A stretch of DNA of 32,092 nucleotides from Pseudomonadota bacterium (lineage in GTDB: Bacteria; Pseudomonadota; Gammaproteobacteria; Burkholderiales; Methylophilaceae), in contig JAKOVB010000176.1 in the NCBI GenBank assembly GCA_029782295.1, forward strand, positions 1 through 32,092. The letters run 5' to 3'. This document shows, one piece after another, positions 15,016 through 24,762 of this stretch; the first letter of the stretch is position 1; every line of letters begins with the position of its first letter. Under the pieces are notes generated by a model that saw nothing but the letters and a program-made list of their open reading frames with translations, was not told the origin of the DNA and did not search any database. The position numbers and the translations under genes were made by a program.

Positions 15016-18000
15016 GAGCAGTTTTCGAAGTCCCGCATCTCTCGTGGCACATCAATCGAACTCTTCGCGCCCGAGGTTAGGTTATGCGAGACAACCCACT
15101 GCGAGGGAGGGGTGTTACTGCCTGCAAGTGCACGCACAAAAATGCCAGAATATGCCTTCTCGATGTCGTTTTCCCGTATGATGACGATGGGGCCGAGCTG
15201 GCCTACGACGTGTATGCCGTGCACTTCGCTCGCATCGCTCGCATCTACGGTCACCCGATTACTCGTCACCGCTAGGCTCCTCACGTTACCCACAGAGACA
15301 CCGTGGGATAGGCCGGTCGCTGTCGGTGCGACGCGCACACCCACTGTGTTCGCGTCGATTGCGACGCGAGTGGCCACGTCGCGGTGGCTGCGAGGCGCGC
15401 TCTTGCGGCTCAGCCCCACGTGAATGCCCTGCTGCACATCATTCACGCTGTTATTGACTATCCGCACATCGAGTTGTGAGCTGCCGGCCACCACAATTCC
15501 TTGTGCTGCAGTTACTTGATAATTCCTAGTAAGGCCAGCCAGCCACTTGTTCAACTCGGTCAGGCCGGCCGGAGCGACGCCGGCGCGCAGTATCTTGTCG
15601 AGCTCAGCCCAAAGCCAATCGGCCAGTTCCTGTGGCTTCTGAATGTTTTGTGGGTTGGTCAACGCCACAAGGTTCTGCCACTCGTTGACCAGTGTCGGTT
15701 CGGTCGCGAAACTTAACATCATCCCGCCGTGGGTCACCTCTGCCGCGCGGTTGGCGACGGATGGCTGCCACGAGCTCGCCCGGACATCTGCGGCCAGTTC
15801 CTGGCGCAACCTGGCTCGCATCTCATCGGTCAACGGGTCGCCCGTTAGCCCGGCTTTTCCCATCCGTTGGTACCAGTCACCGAACGCTTGCCATCTCTCC
15901 TTTATGCCACCGGGCCGCACCGTCTCAACTGTGCCCTTCTCCTCGATGACAGCGTCGGCGCGTCTCCTGAGGTAGGCACGTAGCTTCTGATCGCTGTCAA
16001 TGCCCTTGGGCTTCTCAATCGTCACCAGCTTCTGCCACAGTCTGGCGAGGGCAGGGTCGGTGACGAGATGAGCAGTGAAGCCCTGGTAGCGGATTGTCGC
16101 AACGACCTTTTTTGGATTGGCCGGTTGTGCGTTGATCTTGAGGTCCCGCACAAGCAGGCGGGCAAACTCCCGGCGAAAACGTCGGTCGCGAAAGATCTCG
16201 GGCACGGTCTTGGCCGCGGGGCCACCAATCGGCTGGATGACATTGTCGTCCACAACAACCCGACCCGCGTTGACCACCTGGATGCCGACTTGCCGGTCAC
16301 CGGGATGCAGATCACACCCGCGGATCCGCACGCTGCATGTTGCGTTCGCGCCGCCGCCGCTGGTATTGAGGATACTCAGACAAGCCACCCTGCGACGAAT
16401 GCCTGCGCCGCAAGACGCCGTCACTCGTTCCACGGTTACCGAGCCGCAGTCCTGGAACATTACAGTCCCGTTGAGGTTGGGGGCTGGCTTGGATGTGTGG
16501 ATGGCCACCCCGGCTGCAGTCGAGAGATCCTCCACCGTCACGGACTCCCAGCCCCGGAAGACCAGGGCTGCCTCGGACTTCAGAGCCCGGATCTGCGTGG
16601 CCGACCCAGCGCCAACGATGCGCACGCAGCCGGTGCCTTGAAGGATCAGAGGTCTGTCCAAGTCATACGTGCCGGCACGGAAACCAACCAATCCACCCTC
16701 CTTGGGGAGCTGTCTCGCGAGAATCCCGCCCCAGTTACTGTCGGGGGTGAGGACCACAGTGAATATCGAGTCGGCTGGCTCAATCTGGTTGAGTGGCCGG
16801 AAGACCTGGCGCAGATCGTATACAGAACTGCTGGCTATGATCGCCAGGGGGCAGTAGTGATGCTTCACTCCGTCAGGTGGCCGCGAACTCCCTCGCGCCG
16901 TTGCTGGCCATTCGATTGCCGCTGCGACAACCGTGCGAGCAGGGATCAGCCAGTAGTCCCCTGCTCTGTATTCACCAGGAGTGAACTGGACCTGTATGTC
17001 ATTCTCCAGCGGTGTCAGGCCCCCTGTCACAAGGATGCCATCGGCTGGCGCTGTGCCCGCCTGATCCCAACGACGCAGCCTATGATGCTGCGTCGTGCAA
17101 TCTGCCTTGGTCACCGGCGTCTGGGGAGGAGTAATGGACACTACCGGAGTCGCTCCATCCCGCTTAATCGTGATGCGCACTAGCTGCCCTGCCTCGCCCT
17201 TCTCGCTAAGCTCGTTAATGTCGCTCGTGATCTCCCCCCATTCAGCACCATCCAATCTCGAGATGTCATTGCAGCCGGAATCCGACAACACGATTTCGTC
17301 TTTGTCGATTTCCTTGATGGCTGCGACGACGCAACCGTTGTCCCGCGACCACTTGAACCGGGCCTCATTCAATTTGCCGGCCTTGTGGATCTCCACCCTG
17401 TAAAGCTGGTTCTCCAGTCCCGAATAGCCTGCCTTGAGTGGCGTGGGCTGGCAGGGATTAGCTCCGATGGTTGTGTCTCCCGGCTTGGGGCGGGCATCCA
17501 TCTGCCCCTCTTGGTAGGCCGTGAGTGCCTGCCATTCCGCAAGGGTCAGTGATTTCTGTTGCTTCAGGTTCTCACGAAATCCTTCGATCTCAGATGGTTG
17601 CGGAGTCTGCTTCAGTTCCAGGACCTTGACTTGCCAGACTGTCTTGATCCGGCTGGTCGTGTCAGGTCCACCCAGCGCCTTCTCCCGGATATCGTCATCG
17701 TCCAGGGCGGTGATATGGCGCTCCCAGACATCGAGATAGACCAGTGCATTCGTAGGGAGGGATGTGGTACGATCGAGCTTCAGGTCCGGCTGATTCCGAT
17801 AGGAGGTCGGGCTTTCGTTGACGCACAGTATACCGTCGACATAGTAGCGTCCAGCGCTGATTTGAAAATCACTGGTGGCGGGGGACGATATGTTGAAGCC
17901 AGCCGAGTGCTCTGCGGCGCCGAACTGCCCGATCACATCTTTAGCTTCAGTCTCGATGCGATGGCTGGTAATGTCTGCCTGCTCGTTCCAGTCGGCGTCG

Positions 18001-18083
18001 AGCGCCAGGCGGCCCTGTTGCTGGCGTACACTCTTGAAGTGCTTTGTATCGTCAAAGGTGATACGGCTGAAATCCCCGTGCAT
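15012..18083 (-). CDS. DUF6519-type, beta-helix protein of a contractile injection/tail operon
   Basis: The 1023-aa protein begins MHGDFSRITFDDTKHF and continues QQQGRLALDADWNEQADI, which I recognise as the DUF6519 family found beside baseplate and tail genes of phage-tail-like particles. Residues about 1-450 hold this domain. Residues about 470-640 show repeating short strands (VRIVGAGSAT, VTVEDLS, VTVERVT, VVVDDNVI), a right-handed beta-helix. A charged helical insertion follows at about 645-870. Strands resume at 880-1010 (VRIVNNSVND, VAIDANTV, VTVDASD). It may be a baseplate-associated spike, fibre or carbohydrate-binding part. The gene starts 40 bp after the tail gene, so it is probably co-transcribed. 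No signal peptide. Confidence 0.7.
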   Translation of the reverse strand: MHGDFSRITFDDTKHFKSVRQQQGRLALDADWNEQADITSHRIETEAKDVIGQFGAAEHSAGFNISSPATSDFQISAGRYYVDGILCVNESPTSYRNQPDLKLDRTTSLPTNALVYLDVWERHITALDDDDIREKALGGPDTTSRIKTVWQVKVLELKQTPQPSEIEGFRENLKQQKSLTLAEWQALTAYQEGQMDARPKPGDTTIGANPCQPTPLKAGYSGLENQLYRVEIHKAGKLNEARFKWSRDNGCVVAAIKEIDKDEIVLSDSGCNDISRLDGAEWGEITSDINELSEKGEAGQLVRITIKRDGATPVVSITPPQTPVTKADCTTQHHRLRRWDQAGTAPADGILVTGGLTPLENDIQVQFTPGEYRAGDYWLIPARTVVAAAIEWPATARGSSRPPDGVKHHYCPLAIIASSSVYDLRQVFRPLNQIEPADSIFTVVLTPDSNWGGILARQLPKEGGLVGFRAGTYDLDRPLILQGTGCVRIVGAGSATQIRALKSEAALVFRGWESVTVEDLSTAAGVAIHTSKPAPNLNGTVMFQDCGSVTVERVTASCGAGIRRRVACLSILNTSGGGANATCSVRIRGCDLHPGDRQVGIQVVNAGRVVVDDNVIQPIGGPAAKTVPEIFRDRRFRREFARLLVRDLKINAQPANPKKVVATIRYQGFTAHLVTDPALARLWQKLVTIEKPKGIDSDQKLRAYLRRRADAVIEEKGTVETVRPGGIKERWQAFGDWYQRMGKAGLTGDPLTDEMRARLRQELAADVRASSWQPSVANRAAEVTHGGMMLSFATEPTLVNEWQNLVALTNPQNIQKPQELADWLWAELDKILRAGVAPAGLTELNKWLAGLTRNYQVTAAQGIVVAGSSQLDVRIVNNSVNDVQQGIHVGLSRKSAPRSHRDVATRVAIDANTVGVRVAPTATGLSHGVSVGNVRSLAVTSNRVTVDASDASEVHGIHVVGQLGPIVIIRENDIEKAYSGIFVRALAGSNTPPSQWVVSHNLTSGAKSSIDVPREMRDFENCS

Positions 18084-18122
18084 GGTCTTGCTCCTTGCAG
18101 TCTGAGCACCGCTGGCGGCGGG

Positions 18123-20255
18123 CTATGTCACATAGAATACGCCGGCTTCCAAGCCAAATCGAAGGTACTCCGGCAACCGGACCAGTAGGTTGGCTTCCCG
18201 TTGTGGCTGATACAGGTTGTGAAAGGCGCCCATCTCGGCTCCGTCGTCGGCCCCTTGGCGAATCTCAACCGGGGACGCCTGTCCAAGTTGGCAGTAGTCG
18301 TGCTGTCCGTAGCTCACCGAGTTGAATTGCGGCACCACCCGACTGCGCACCTCCTGCACTATGGCATCCTGCTCTGCGGCTGGCAGGGACGAATTGACCT
18401 TCAGCGCCGCGGCCACCGCCACGGCAGCGGCGCGATCCGGCTGGCAGTGGTAGCGCCGCGGCACCTGGACCTGCCACGGCACGTAGCAGAAGCGCACACA
18501 GCCCTCCTGTTGGCGGTCGACGCGGATCGCCGCCTGCCAGGGTCCGCAACTGTCGGCCGCAGCCAGGAAGATGCTGTTGCAGGCCAACGGGAGCAGCGCA
18601 GTGTGAACGCGGCCGATGAACGTGCTGTTCTCCACGCGCAGTGGAGCACCCGGGCCGACACCGTCCAGGCCGGCGTACGCCACACCGGTGGCATCCGTGG
18701 CGTCCACGATGCTGTTGGTGATCCGGACGCGGGCATCATGGGCTAGGAGAAGGCCTGCGCCATCGGCGACATGAAACCCGCCCACAATGCAGCGGTCGAT
18801 CTCGACGAGGGTGTTCGGCGATTCCACGATCAGGCTGGGAGTCACGGCTTGCTCAGGATCCCCCTTGGCCGAGAGCTTGAGGCCCGGCACGAGCGTGCAG
18901 TGCACCAGTCGCAGCAGCCGAAGTTCCCCGCCAGCGCGCACCGTCGCGCCGGCAATCAGCAGCCCGCTCAACGTCACCTCAGCATCCTTCGCCCCACGGA
19001 TTGTCATCTCTTTGGTCAATATGAGTGCCGGGCGTACCCCGTTCGCCGCTCGCAGTTCGATACGTGCCCCGACATGGGCGTCAATGGCGAGCTCCTCCTG
19101 GTACACGCCGCTATCCCGTACCTCAACAGCGCCGCCACTTGCCACTACCGCCAGCGCATCCTGGATTCTGTCCGGCATCGTCACCGACTTCACGACCGCC
19201 AATCTTTCATCGAAGGTGTCGGAGCGTTCGTACTCCCCGCCGCCCATGTCGGAGCTAAACCCGTAGTGGAACGTCACGCGAACGTCTCCGTCGGGTGCAT
19301 CGGCGAAGGCGATCCGGCCCTGCTCGGTGTCCACAGCGACCGTGCCGCTTCCTGGCGTATGTCGCCAGTCTCCTTTCGCGTCGTCCGACAGGTCGCACAC
19401 CCGGATCTGGCTGCGCGCTATCTCCTGGCCTTTCACCAACACGGAAAAACTCTTGTCCTGGCCGTAGTAATTCTCGAGCTTGTTGCCGCAAACCAAATAG
19501 CGCAGGATGGGCATGGGCACATTGATCGGATCGGCCAGGTGCTCGCTCCGGGTCTCAGTCTCAGGCCGCGTGAAAAGCTGAACCGGGTTCCCAAGCGGGC
19601 TGAAGGTGTACCGACCAGCCACCTTGTCGACCGGGAACGCAGGCGAGTCTGTGAGCGAATAGGGCTGCAGCCGCCACAAGAAAATGCCGACGTTCGGGAT
19701 GTTGTACTTGCCACGCCGGCTGGCAATGTTTCGCACCTCAGCGCTGTGAGCCAGGCAGTCGAAGGGCGTGTTCAGGGCATGAAGTTTTCCGGTGTCGCGC
19801 AGGTTGACGGTGACAGGATGGTCACCTCGCAGGTGGTTCATGTGTTGGGTCGTGGCCAGCAGCTGGAAGAACTCCACCACGCGGGCACGCCAGCCGGTGG
19901 TGTCGTAGGCCAACTGCTCCAACAAGGCGGCCGTACCTTTGCGGCGGCGATAGGCGATGGTGTTGGCCACCTGGGCGCGCTGGCGTAGCGCCTTCCGGAC
20001 GTTCGGGGCGATGGCGGCATCACCCAATTCGTACAGGCCTCGCACGCCGAGAAGGTCCCCGATGTACGGCACGGCCCAGGGCGCGCAGGTCTCGATGAAC
20101 TGATCGTCGTAGAGCTGGGCCAAGTCCTCTTCCAGCACGGTCACCTGCTCGGCGATGACGGCCAGCAATGCCCGCAGGGGCTCACCTTCCCTGGCGTCTC
20201 GGATTCGATAGACCGCTGGCAGCAGGCCGTACAGGGTATCCAGGTTGAAGCTCAT
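18123..20255 (-). CDS. Phage tail/baseplate-like protein of a contractile injection system
   Basis: The 710-aa protein starts MSFNLDTLYGLLPAVYRIRD, then a helical segment with AEQVTVLEEDLAQLYDDQFIETC and VPYIGDLLGV. This is the signature of the tail-protein-I-like subunit (Afp/PVC baseplate region) in eCIS-type operons. The middle contains strand-rich repeats from about residue 385 (VEVRDSGVYQEELAIDA, VTLSGLLIAGATV, VRITNSIVDATDAT, LRVENSTFIG), a beta-helix, and the end is a four-Cys region (CNSIFL, CGPWQ, CVRFCYVP). The start overlaps the stop of the baseplate J-like remnant (20252-20255), so translation is coupled. Assembly role: connects the baseplate to fibres or to target contact. Confidence 0.7.
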   Translation of the reverse strand: MSFNLDTLYGLLPAVYRIRDAREGEPLRALLAVIAEQVTVLEEDLAQLYDDQFIETCAPWAVPYIGDLLGVRGLYELGDAAIAPNVRKALRQRAQVANTIAYRRRKGTAALLEQLAYDTTGWRARVVEFFQLLATTQHMNHLRGDHPVTVNLRDTGKLHALNTPFDCLAHSAEVRNIASRRGKYNIPNVGIFLWRLQPYSLTDSPAFPVDKVAGRYTFSPLGNPVQLFTRPETETRSEHLADPINVPMPILRYLVCGNKLENYYGQDKSFSVLVKGQEIARSQIRVCDLSDDAKGDWRHTPGSGTVAVDTEQGRIAFADAPDGDVRVTFHYGFSSDMGGGEYERSDTFDERLAVVKSVTMPDRIQDALAVVASGGAVEVRDSGVYQEELAIDAHVGARIELRAANGVRPALILTKEMTIRGAKDAEVTLSGLLIAGATVRAGGELRLLRLVHCTLVPGLKLSAKGDPEQAVTPSLIVESPNTLVEIDRCIVGGFHVADGAGLLLAHDARVRITNSIVDATDATGVAYAGLDGVGPGAPLRVENSTFIGRVHTALLPLACNSIFLAAADSCGPWQAAIRVDRQQEGCVRFCYVPWQVQVPRRYHCQPDRAAAVAVAAALKVNSSLPAAEQDAIVQEVRSRVVPQFNSVSYGQHDYCQLGQASPVEIRQGADDGAEMGAFHNLYQPQREANLLVRLPEYLRFGLEAGVFYVT

Positions 20256-20985
20256 GACATCACCCCCAGTTTCAGCGGTCTGGGATCCAGGAGCAGCATC
20301 TCAGCGGCCACCATCTGTCCGGTGCGGGTGGGCTGGGGCAACGCCGCTCGCAAATGAGGCTGGTTGTCGCTACGCTTGAGAACGTCCAGATCCACCGCCA
20401 CGACGCCACGGACGTTCTGCATCACGGCCAGTATCTCGCTGCGGGTGACCGGCTGGCCAAACTCGCGCGCCTCGAACGAGAATTGCCGGCGCAGGGCCTG
20501 TTCCACTTCGGCCAGCACCTTGTCCTGCATCTGGTCGGGATCAACCTGGACCTTGGCCTCAACCTGGAAATACGCCGGTGCGTAGGAAGCGACACGCACC
20601 GGGATGTATGGGTCGCCTGCCTTGCGGATGGCGTCCAGCAGGTGCTTATAGGTTGAGCTGCCCTCCTCGATCTTGCTGCCGCCTGGACCGGCCACAGTAA
20701 TGAAAACACCCCGCGTCTCGCCGTACCAGGTCCAGGTGGTCAGGGCTTTAGCCACCCCGGCAAAGGCACGGGCGAAATCCTCATAGTCCTGGAGCGAGAC
20801 GATCCGGTCGAGCGTCAGGATGCCCAGCGGGGCGTTGCGACGTGCCTGGTCAGGGCCCTCGGCGTCATCACCGCCCGTGGCCGGCACCGGGTTGGTCACG
20901 TCCCGCACCCCCTGAGGGCGCCGGGCCAGCAGGGTCAACCGTGCGGCGGCGAGGTTGCCGATGCGACCGATCCCGGCCCGGTAGC
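20252..20985 (-). pseudogene. C-terminal part of baseplate J/gp47-like protein, cut by IS
   Basis: The open frame continues upstream of its first ATG (20938) as far as the IS end at 20986, with the family-like stretch RIGNLAAARLTLLARRPQGVRDVTNPVPATGGDDAE. Then come APLGILTLDRIVSLQDYEDFARAF and the C-terminal gp47-like beta region (YFQVEAKVQVDPDQ, REFGQPVTRSEILAVMQNVRGVVAVDLDVL). These are hallmarks of the putative baseplate assembly protein of eCIS. The remaining about 245 codons are only the C-terminal third or less. The N-terminus is not found on the other side of the IS, so more than a simple insertion happened. Confidence 0.7.
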
Positions 20986-22623
20986 GGTACTGGCACTATT
21001 GGCGGTTGGGAATTCCGACGGGCGCCTGGTTGCGGAGAGGAACAAAAGAACAAGGTGGACGGGCGCTCGGGCGGGGGATATCCTTGCCGGATTGGCTTGA
21101 ATTGAGCCGGTGAGTAGGAGATTCCCCCATGGATCGCAATGATTGTCTGATATTCGTGGCCAGCTTCTTGGTGCTGGTGTGGTTGTGGCAGTTCTGGAAG
21201 CTGTGGCAAAGCAGGGGATGGAAGATCGAGCCGGCCAAGAAGGTGCGGCAGCTGCGGGCGCGGACGCCAGATGACTGCCCGTACTGCCGGCAGAAGCATG
21301 CCAGCCGGTGCGAGCGGGTGGTGCAGCAGCGGCAGCTGCCGCTGCCGTGGTCGGAAGTGAAGAGTCGTCGTGGCCGCAAGAAGCAGATCATGACCGAGGG
21401 GCATGCTTGCCGGAATCCGGAATGTGCGTACCGAGGGATTCGGAACCAGAATCTGCATGCACTGATCGGGTACGGCAGTCACGGCAAGTGTGAGCGCATT
21501 CCTGACTTCTACTGCCAAGCTTGTGGGAAGAAGGTGACGTCACGCTGGGAAACACCGATGTACAGGTTGAAGACGGCGAGCAAGCATGTAGCGCAGGCGT
21601 TGGCGGGCCTGGCGGAGGGGATCGACCTATCGGCGGCGGTGCGTGTGTTCGGGCACGGCGAGGGGACGATGCGGTGCTGGCTGGCGCGAGCGGGCGCTCA
21701 TGGGGAGCGGCTGCATGAGCAGCATTTTCGCGATCTATGGCTTGAGCACGTGCAACTGGATGAACTGGTAGTGCAGATGCGGGCCAAGGGCCGAGAGATG
21801 TGGCTGTGGGTGGCGCTGGAAGCGGAAACCAAGCTGATGCTGGTGTTGCAGTTGGGACCACGGACACAAGAGGTTGCGCACGATGTCGTCCACTCGTTGG
21901 CAGGGATGCTGGCGCCAGGGTGCGTCCCTGCGTTCACGAGCGACGGGCTGAATCACTACTTTTACAGTCTGACGGCGCACTTTGGGGAATGGCAGGAAAC
22001 GGAGGAAGGCAAGGTGCGCTGGGTGGTATCGCCGCAGCTCGTGTATGCGCAGTTGAAGAAGATCAGGGTGTGGCGCCGGCTGGTAGGCACGGAGCAGCGT
22101 GTGTTGTGCGGAACGCGGGCAATGCTGACGGAGAGGTTGCACGGCTGTGGTCTGCGGGCGACGATCCAAACGGCGTTCGTCGAGCGCGTCAACCTGACGC
22201 TCCGTCAAAGCGTGGCCGGGCTGGCGCGGCGGACATGGTCCGTACCGGCAGTGCCGGCCGAGCTTGAGGTGCATTTGATGTGGTACCGGGCGTACTACCA
22301 CTTTTCCCGTCCGCACGAGAGTCTGCAGTTGACGTATACGAACACCAACGCCAAGGGCGAGGAAGTCGTGCGCTATCGGAACCGCACTCCGGCAGTGGCG
22401 GCCGGTCTGACCCGCCGCCGATTCAGTGTCAAGGAGTTGCTGCTACTTCCCCTGCCGGCAGCGGTTTGACGCGCTCCGGAGCCGAAAAGGCAACGGAGCG
22501 GGGCTGGCACGGCCCGATTTCCCTGCCTGACAAGCGGCCAAAAGCCATCACTGAGTCGTGCACAGGGCCAAAGGACCCCTGCAAAGCCAGGAGGATTTGC
22601 CAACTGTATCTATTGGGACGACC
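20986..22623 (+). mobile_element. IS1/IS1595-like element, copy 2
   Basis: The left end is GGTACTGGCACTATTGG. The right end, read in reverse, is GGTCGTCCCAATAG and ends at 22623. Length is 1638 bp, close to copy 1 without the nested element. The non-coding right tail (GCCATCACTGAGTCGTGCAC...) matches 7104-7184, which shows that the tail of copy 1 was split by the IS3 element. The left side cuts the baseplate gene and the right side enters unrelated DNA. Confidence 0.75.
21129..22469 (+). CDS. IS1/IS1595-like transposase, copy 2
   Basis: The 446-aa copy has the same architecture as the one at 3777-5138: hydrophobic Trp-rich N-terminus (LVLVWLWQFWKLW), zinc-ribbon cysteines, DLSAAVRVFGHGEGT helix-turn-helix, LDEL and FTSDGL active-site stretches and FVERVNLTLRQ. 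Here GEWQETEEGK replaces the longer segment of copy 1. Many synonymous and a few amino-acid differences show that the two copies have separated for a while. Ribosome site AGGAG precedes the ATG. It looks intact. Confidence 0.8.
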   Translation: MDRNDCLIFVASFLVLVWLWQFWKLWQSRGWKIEPAKKVRQLRARTPDDCPYCRQKHASRCERVVQQRQLPLPWSEVKSRRGRKKQIMTEGHACRNPECAYRGIRNQNLHALIGYGSHGKCERIPDFYCQACGKKVTSRWETPMYRLKTASKHVAQALAGLAEGIDLSAAVRVFGHGEGTMRCWLARAGAHGERLHEQHFRDLWLEHVQLDELVVQMRAKGREMWLWVALEAETKLMLVLQLGPRTQEVAHDVVHSLAGMLAPGCVPAFTSDGLNHYFYSLTAHFGEWQETEEGKVRWVVSPQLVYAQLKKIRVWRRLVGTEQRVLCGTRAMLTERLHGCGLRATIQTAFVERVNLTLRQSVAGLARRTWSVPAVPAELEVHLMWYRAYYHFSRPHESLQLTYTNTNAKGEEVVRYRNRTPAVAAGLTRRRFSVKELLLLPLPAAV

Positions 22624-22927
22624 AAACTGCCTTGATTGGCGAGCGCAGAAAAGCCACGAGCAGAGTCTGGAACCGAGTGCGTTTTCGTGTTTGTCAATAT
22701 GATGAGCTGGAGTAGAATATGATGCATTGCTGCGGCAAGTAACATGGCAATGCCGAGCGAATTGAAGCAGCGTGATCTGCTCATGGTGGGATCGTATTGG
22801 AACTTGCTGTTCTGGTGCGATCATGCTACGAAGCGAGCCCCGGTTTACGCTGTATTTTGTAGCGAATATGTGGTTGAATCACATGTTGGTTCGGCTCACA
22901 ATGATCGGCTTGAGGAAGCAGGTCTCC
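22624..22927. other. Intergenic stretch, no gene seen
   Basis: About 300 bp between the IS end and the membrane protein gene. Reading frames here are short or shadows. An in-frame extension of the next gene (from 22772) encodes an implausible Cys/Trp-rich leader and was not used. No hairpin or promoter stands out. Confidence 0.4.
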
Positions 22928-23800
22928 ATGGATGCAATAACGGCAGTTCTCATCGTTATCGGCCTATTCACCCTCGTAGTCATTGTTGCATTCTTCAGAT
23001 TTCGGCAGCAAGGCAAAGCCGAGATTGGGGGACCGTTTGGGACGAGTCTAAAAGTAGAAGGCAAGAACGAGGCAAAAGCTGGCGGGAGAGGAATAACTGC
23101 AAGGGACGTTACAAGCCACGAAGGCGGTATACAAGCTGTTGAAACTACAGGGAGTGGCATCGAGGTTGAAAGGATCGATGCAAAGGGAGATGTCATTCTG
23201 GAGAGCAGGAATATTACCAACATCTCATCACAACATGCACAGTTTGGGCAATTTTCTATGGATTTGAGCGCACAAGCACTCAGCGCTGGCGGTAATATTA
23301 CGGTGCAACAGTTTGTGGGAAGTCAGGCCACTATGGCAGAGCAATTGGCCTTCTTCGTACAGCAAATCGGTCTGATCAATCCCAGACAGGACTATGCCAA
23401 GTCTCAGTTCGAAGCATACTGTAATGTATGGAAAAGCCTTCAGTCTCTGCGATTGGCTGCGGATGACCTTTGGGAGCTAGCAAGCAGCGAGAGGTTGTTG
23501 AGGTTTGCTGAACAGCTTCGACAAACGACGATAGTTGTCAGAGAGGGTGAGGTATTCTTCGAAGACTCGGATCGGAGAAACGTTCTGGAAGTTCTACATG
23601 AATTCGCAAGTTTCCGAGTTGGCAAGGTTCGTCTCATCGAAATGCGTTCTAGACGGGATATTGAAGAATGGGGTGGTGAGACAGTCGCCATGGACGCAAT
23701 CAGACGGCAGATAGACGAAAACCATCAATACAAGACCGCATACGAGCACCTGCTGGACGATATCCGAGACTCTTTCAGAAGTAGGCTGTCAAATCGATAA
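22928..23800 (+). CDS. Membrane-anchored unknown protein
   Basis: I choose ATG 22928 (MDAITAVLIVIG) because GAGGAAG precedes it and a single transmembrane helix starts at once (residues 3-24, ending FRFRQQ). The protein is 290 aa. Residues about 30-110 have short strand-like periodic sequence (GTSLKVEGKNEAKAGG, GSGIEVERIDAKGDVILES, GGNITVQQFVG), compatible with a small beta-helix or fibre. Residues about 125-290 are helical and charged (AKSQFEAYCNVWKSLQSLRLAADDLWELA, FAEQLRQTTIVV). Positive residues after the helix suggest the C-terminal part is cytosolic. I do not recognise the family. It precedes a methyltransferase and a STAND NTPase. Confidence 0.6.
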   Translation: MDAITAVLIVIGLFTLVVIVAFFRFRQQGKAEIGGPFGTSLKVEGKNEAKAGGRGITARDVTSHEGGIQAVETTGSGIEVERIDAKGDVILESRNITNISSQHAQFGQFSMDLSAQALSAGGNITVQQFVGSQATMAEQLAFFVQQIGLINPRQDYAKSQFEAYCNVWKSLQSLRLAADDLWELASSERLLRFAEQLRQTTIVVREGEVFFEDSDRRNVLEVLHEFASFRVGKVRLIEMRSRRDIEEWGGETVAMDAIRRQIDENHQYKTAYEHLLDDIRDSFRSRLSNR

Positions 23801-24048
23801 CTAGGCGCGGCTTCAACGCCAGACGTTTCAAAGCTGGCTGTCCCGAAGCCTATCTTCTCAAGGTCTCGCAGTTTACCTATGAACAACACGGTTGCCCCGA
23901 TCGAATTGTTGGCGATAAGTCACGACATCGCTATCTAGCTTATTAGCGATGCCCCCTTCAGAGATGAGGCACGAGTTCAAGAAGCTTGTATCATCAGCTG
24001 TCAATAGCTTCGCTTGCGGCTCAAGATGTCCGAAAATGAGGTGAGCAG

Positions 24049-24762
24049 ATGGTAAAGGAGCGGTCCACGAATCCTAACACGGGTATTTGGGAGAGAGATG
24101 GCAACAGGGTGGCTGAACGATATCGGCAGATGATCCGAGATTTCGGGGTTCAGTCTCCAAAGAGCATTGGATGGAGATCGGATTCGAAAAGTTCAGCATT
24201 CTTCTACGAACTCTTTCGCGGCATCAGTCTGAGAGATGGCACGTCTATCCTTGACGTTGGCTGTGGCAGAGGTGAACTTCTCGATTACATAAGGATAACG
24301 TATCCAACCGCTGGGTTGGGCTACTACTTGGGAATAGATCTAGTGCCTGAATTCCTGGACTATGCTAAGACCCAGTTTCCTGCCTTCGATTTCCAGCGCG
24401 TTAACTTCGTGAGTAGTAGTTTCGAGCCAGATAGGCGATTCACTATTGTAGTGGCACTTGGTGTACTTGTTAGCCGTGTTACGGACTATGAGGAGTATGT
24501 TAAGTATTCGATTCGAAAGATGATAAGAATGTCGTTTGGGATGGTTTTTTTTAATCTTGTGTCGAGAATTGATGCAGATTCGGAGAACTATCGAAATTGT
24601 GATGAAATTGGTGAAACGACAACATTTGATAGAGAAGAGCTTGAAGTATTTCTATCCAGAATCCCAGACATTTCCTATCACATTCACGCCACTAGGGTAT
24701 TTCCCGATGCTGTTGACTTATTTGTACAAATTCGAAAGCGTCAGGGTGCTTTTGAAGACTAG
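24049..24762 (+). CDS. Class I SAM-dependent methyltransferase
   Basis: The 237-aa protein contains the SAM-binding motif I ILDVGCGRGELLDY (residues 67-80), an acidic end of strand 2 (YLGIDLVPEFLDYA) and a strand-4 region FTIVVALGVLV. The start at ATG 24049 has GAGGTGA 9 nt upstream. The substrate cannot be told from sequence: there is no NPPY-like motif of DNA amino-methylases, so a small molecule, protein or lipid target is possible. It stands alone between non-coding stretches of about 250 and 800 bp. Composition is AT-richer than the plasmid block. Confidence 0.8.
   Translation: MVKERSTNPNTGIWERDGNRVAERYRQMIRDFGVQSPKSIGWRSDSKSSAFFYELFRGISLRDGTSILDVGCGRGELLDYIRITYPTAGLGYYLGIDLVPEFLDYAKTQFPAFDFQRVNFVSSSFEPDRRFTIVVALGVLVSRVTDYEEYVKYSIRKMIRMSFGMVFFNLVSRIDADSENYRNCDEIGETTTFDREELEVFLSRIPDISYHIHATRVFPDAVDLFVQIRKRQGAFED

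Noticed and set aside
16068-17183. Plus-strand frame of 371 codons
   Set aside because: Shadow of the DUF6519 gene on the opposite strand.
18771-19988. Plus-strand frame of 405 codons
   Set aside because: It is antisense to the tail protein gene, which has clear family motifs. Rich in His/Arg and without domain pattern.
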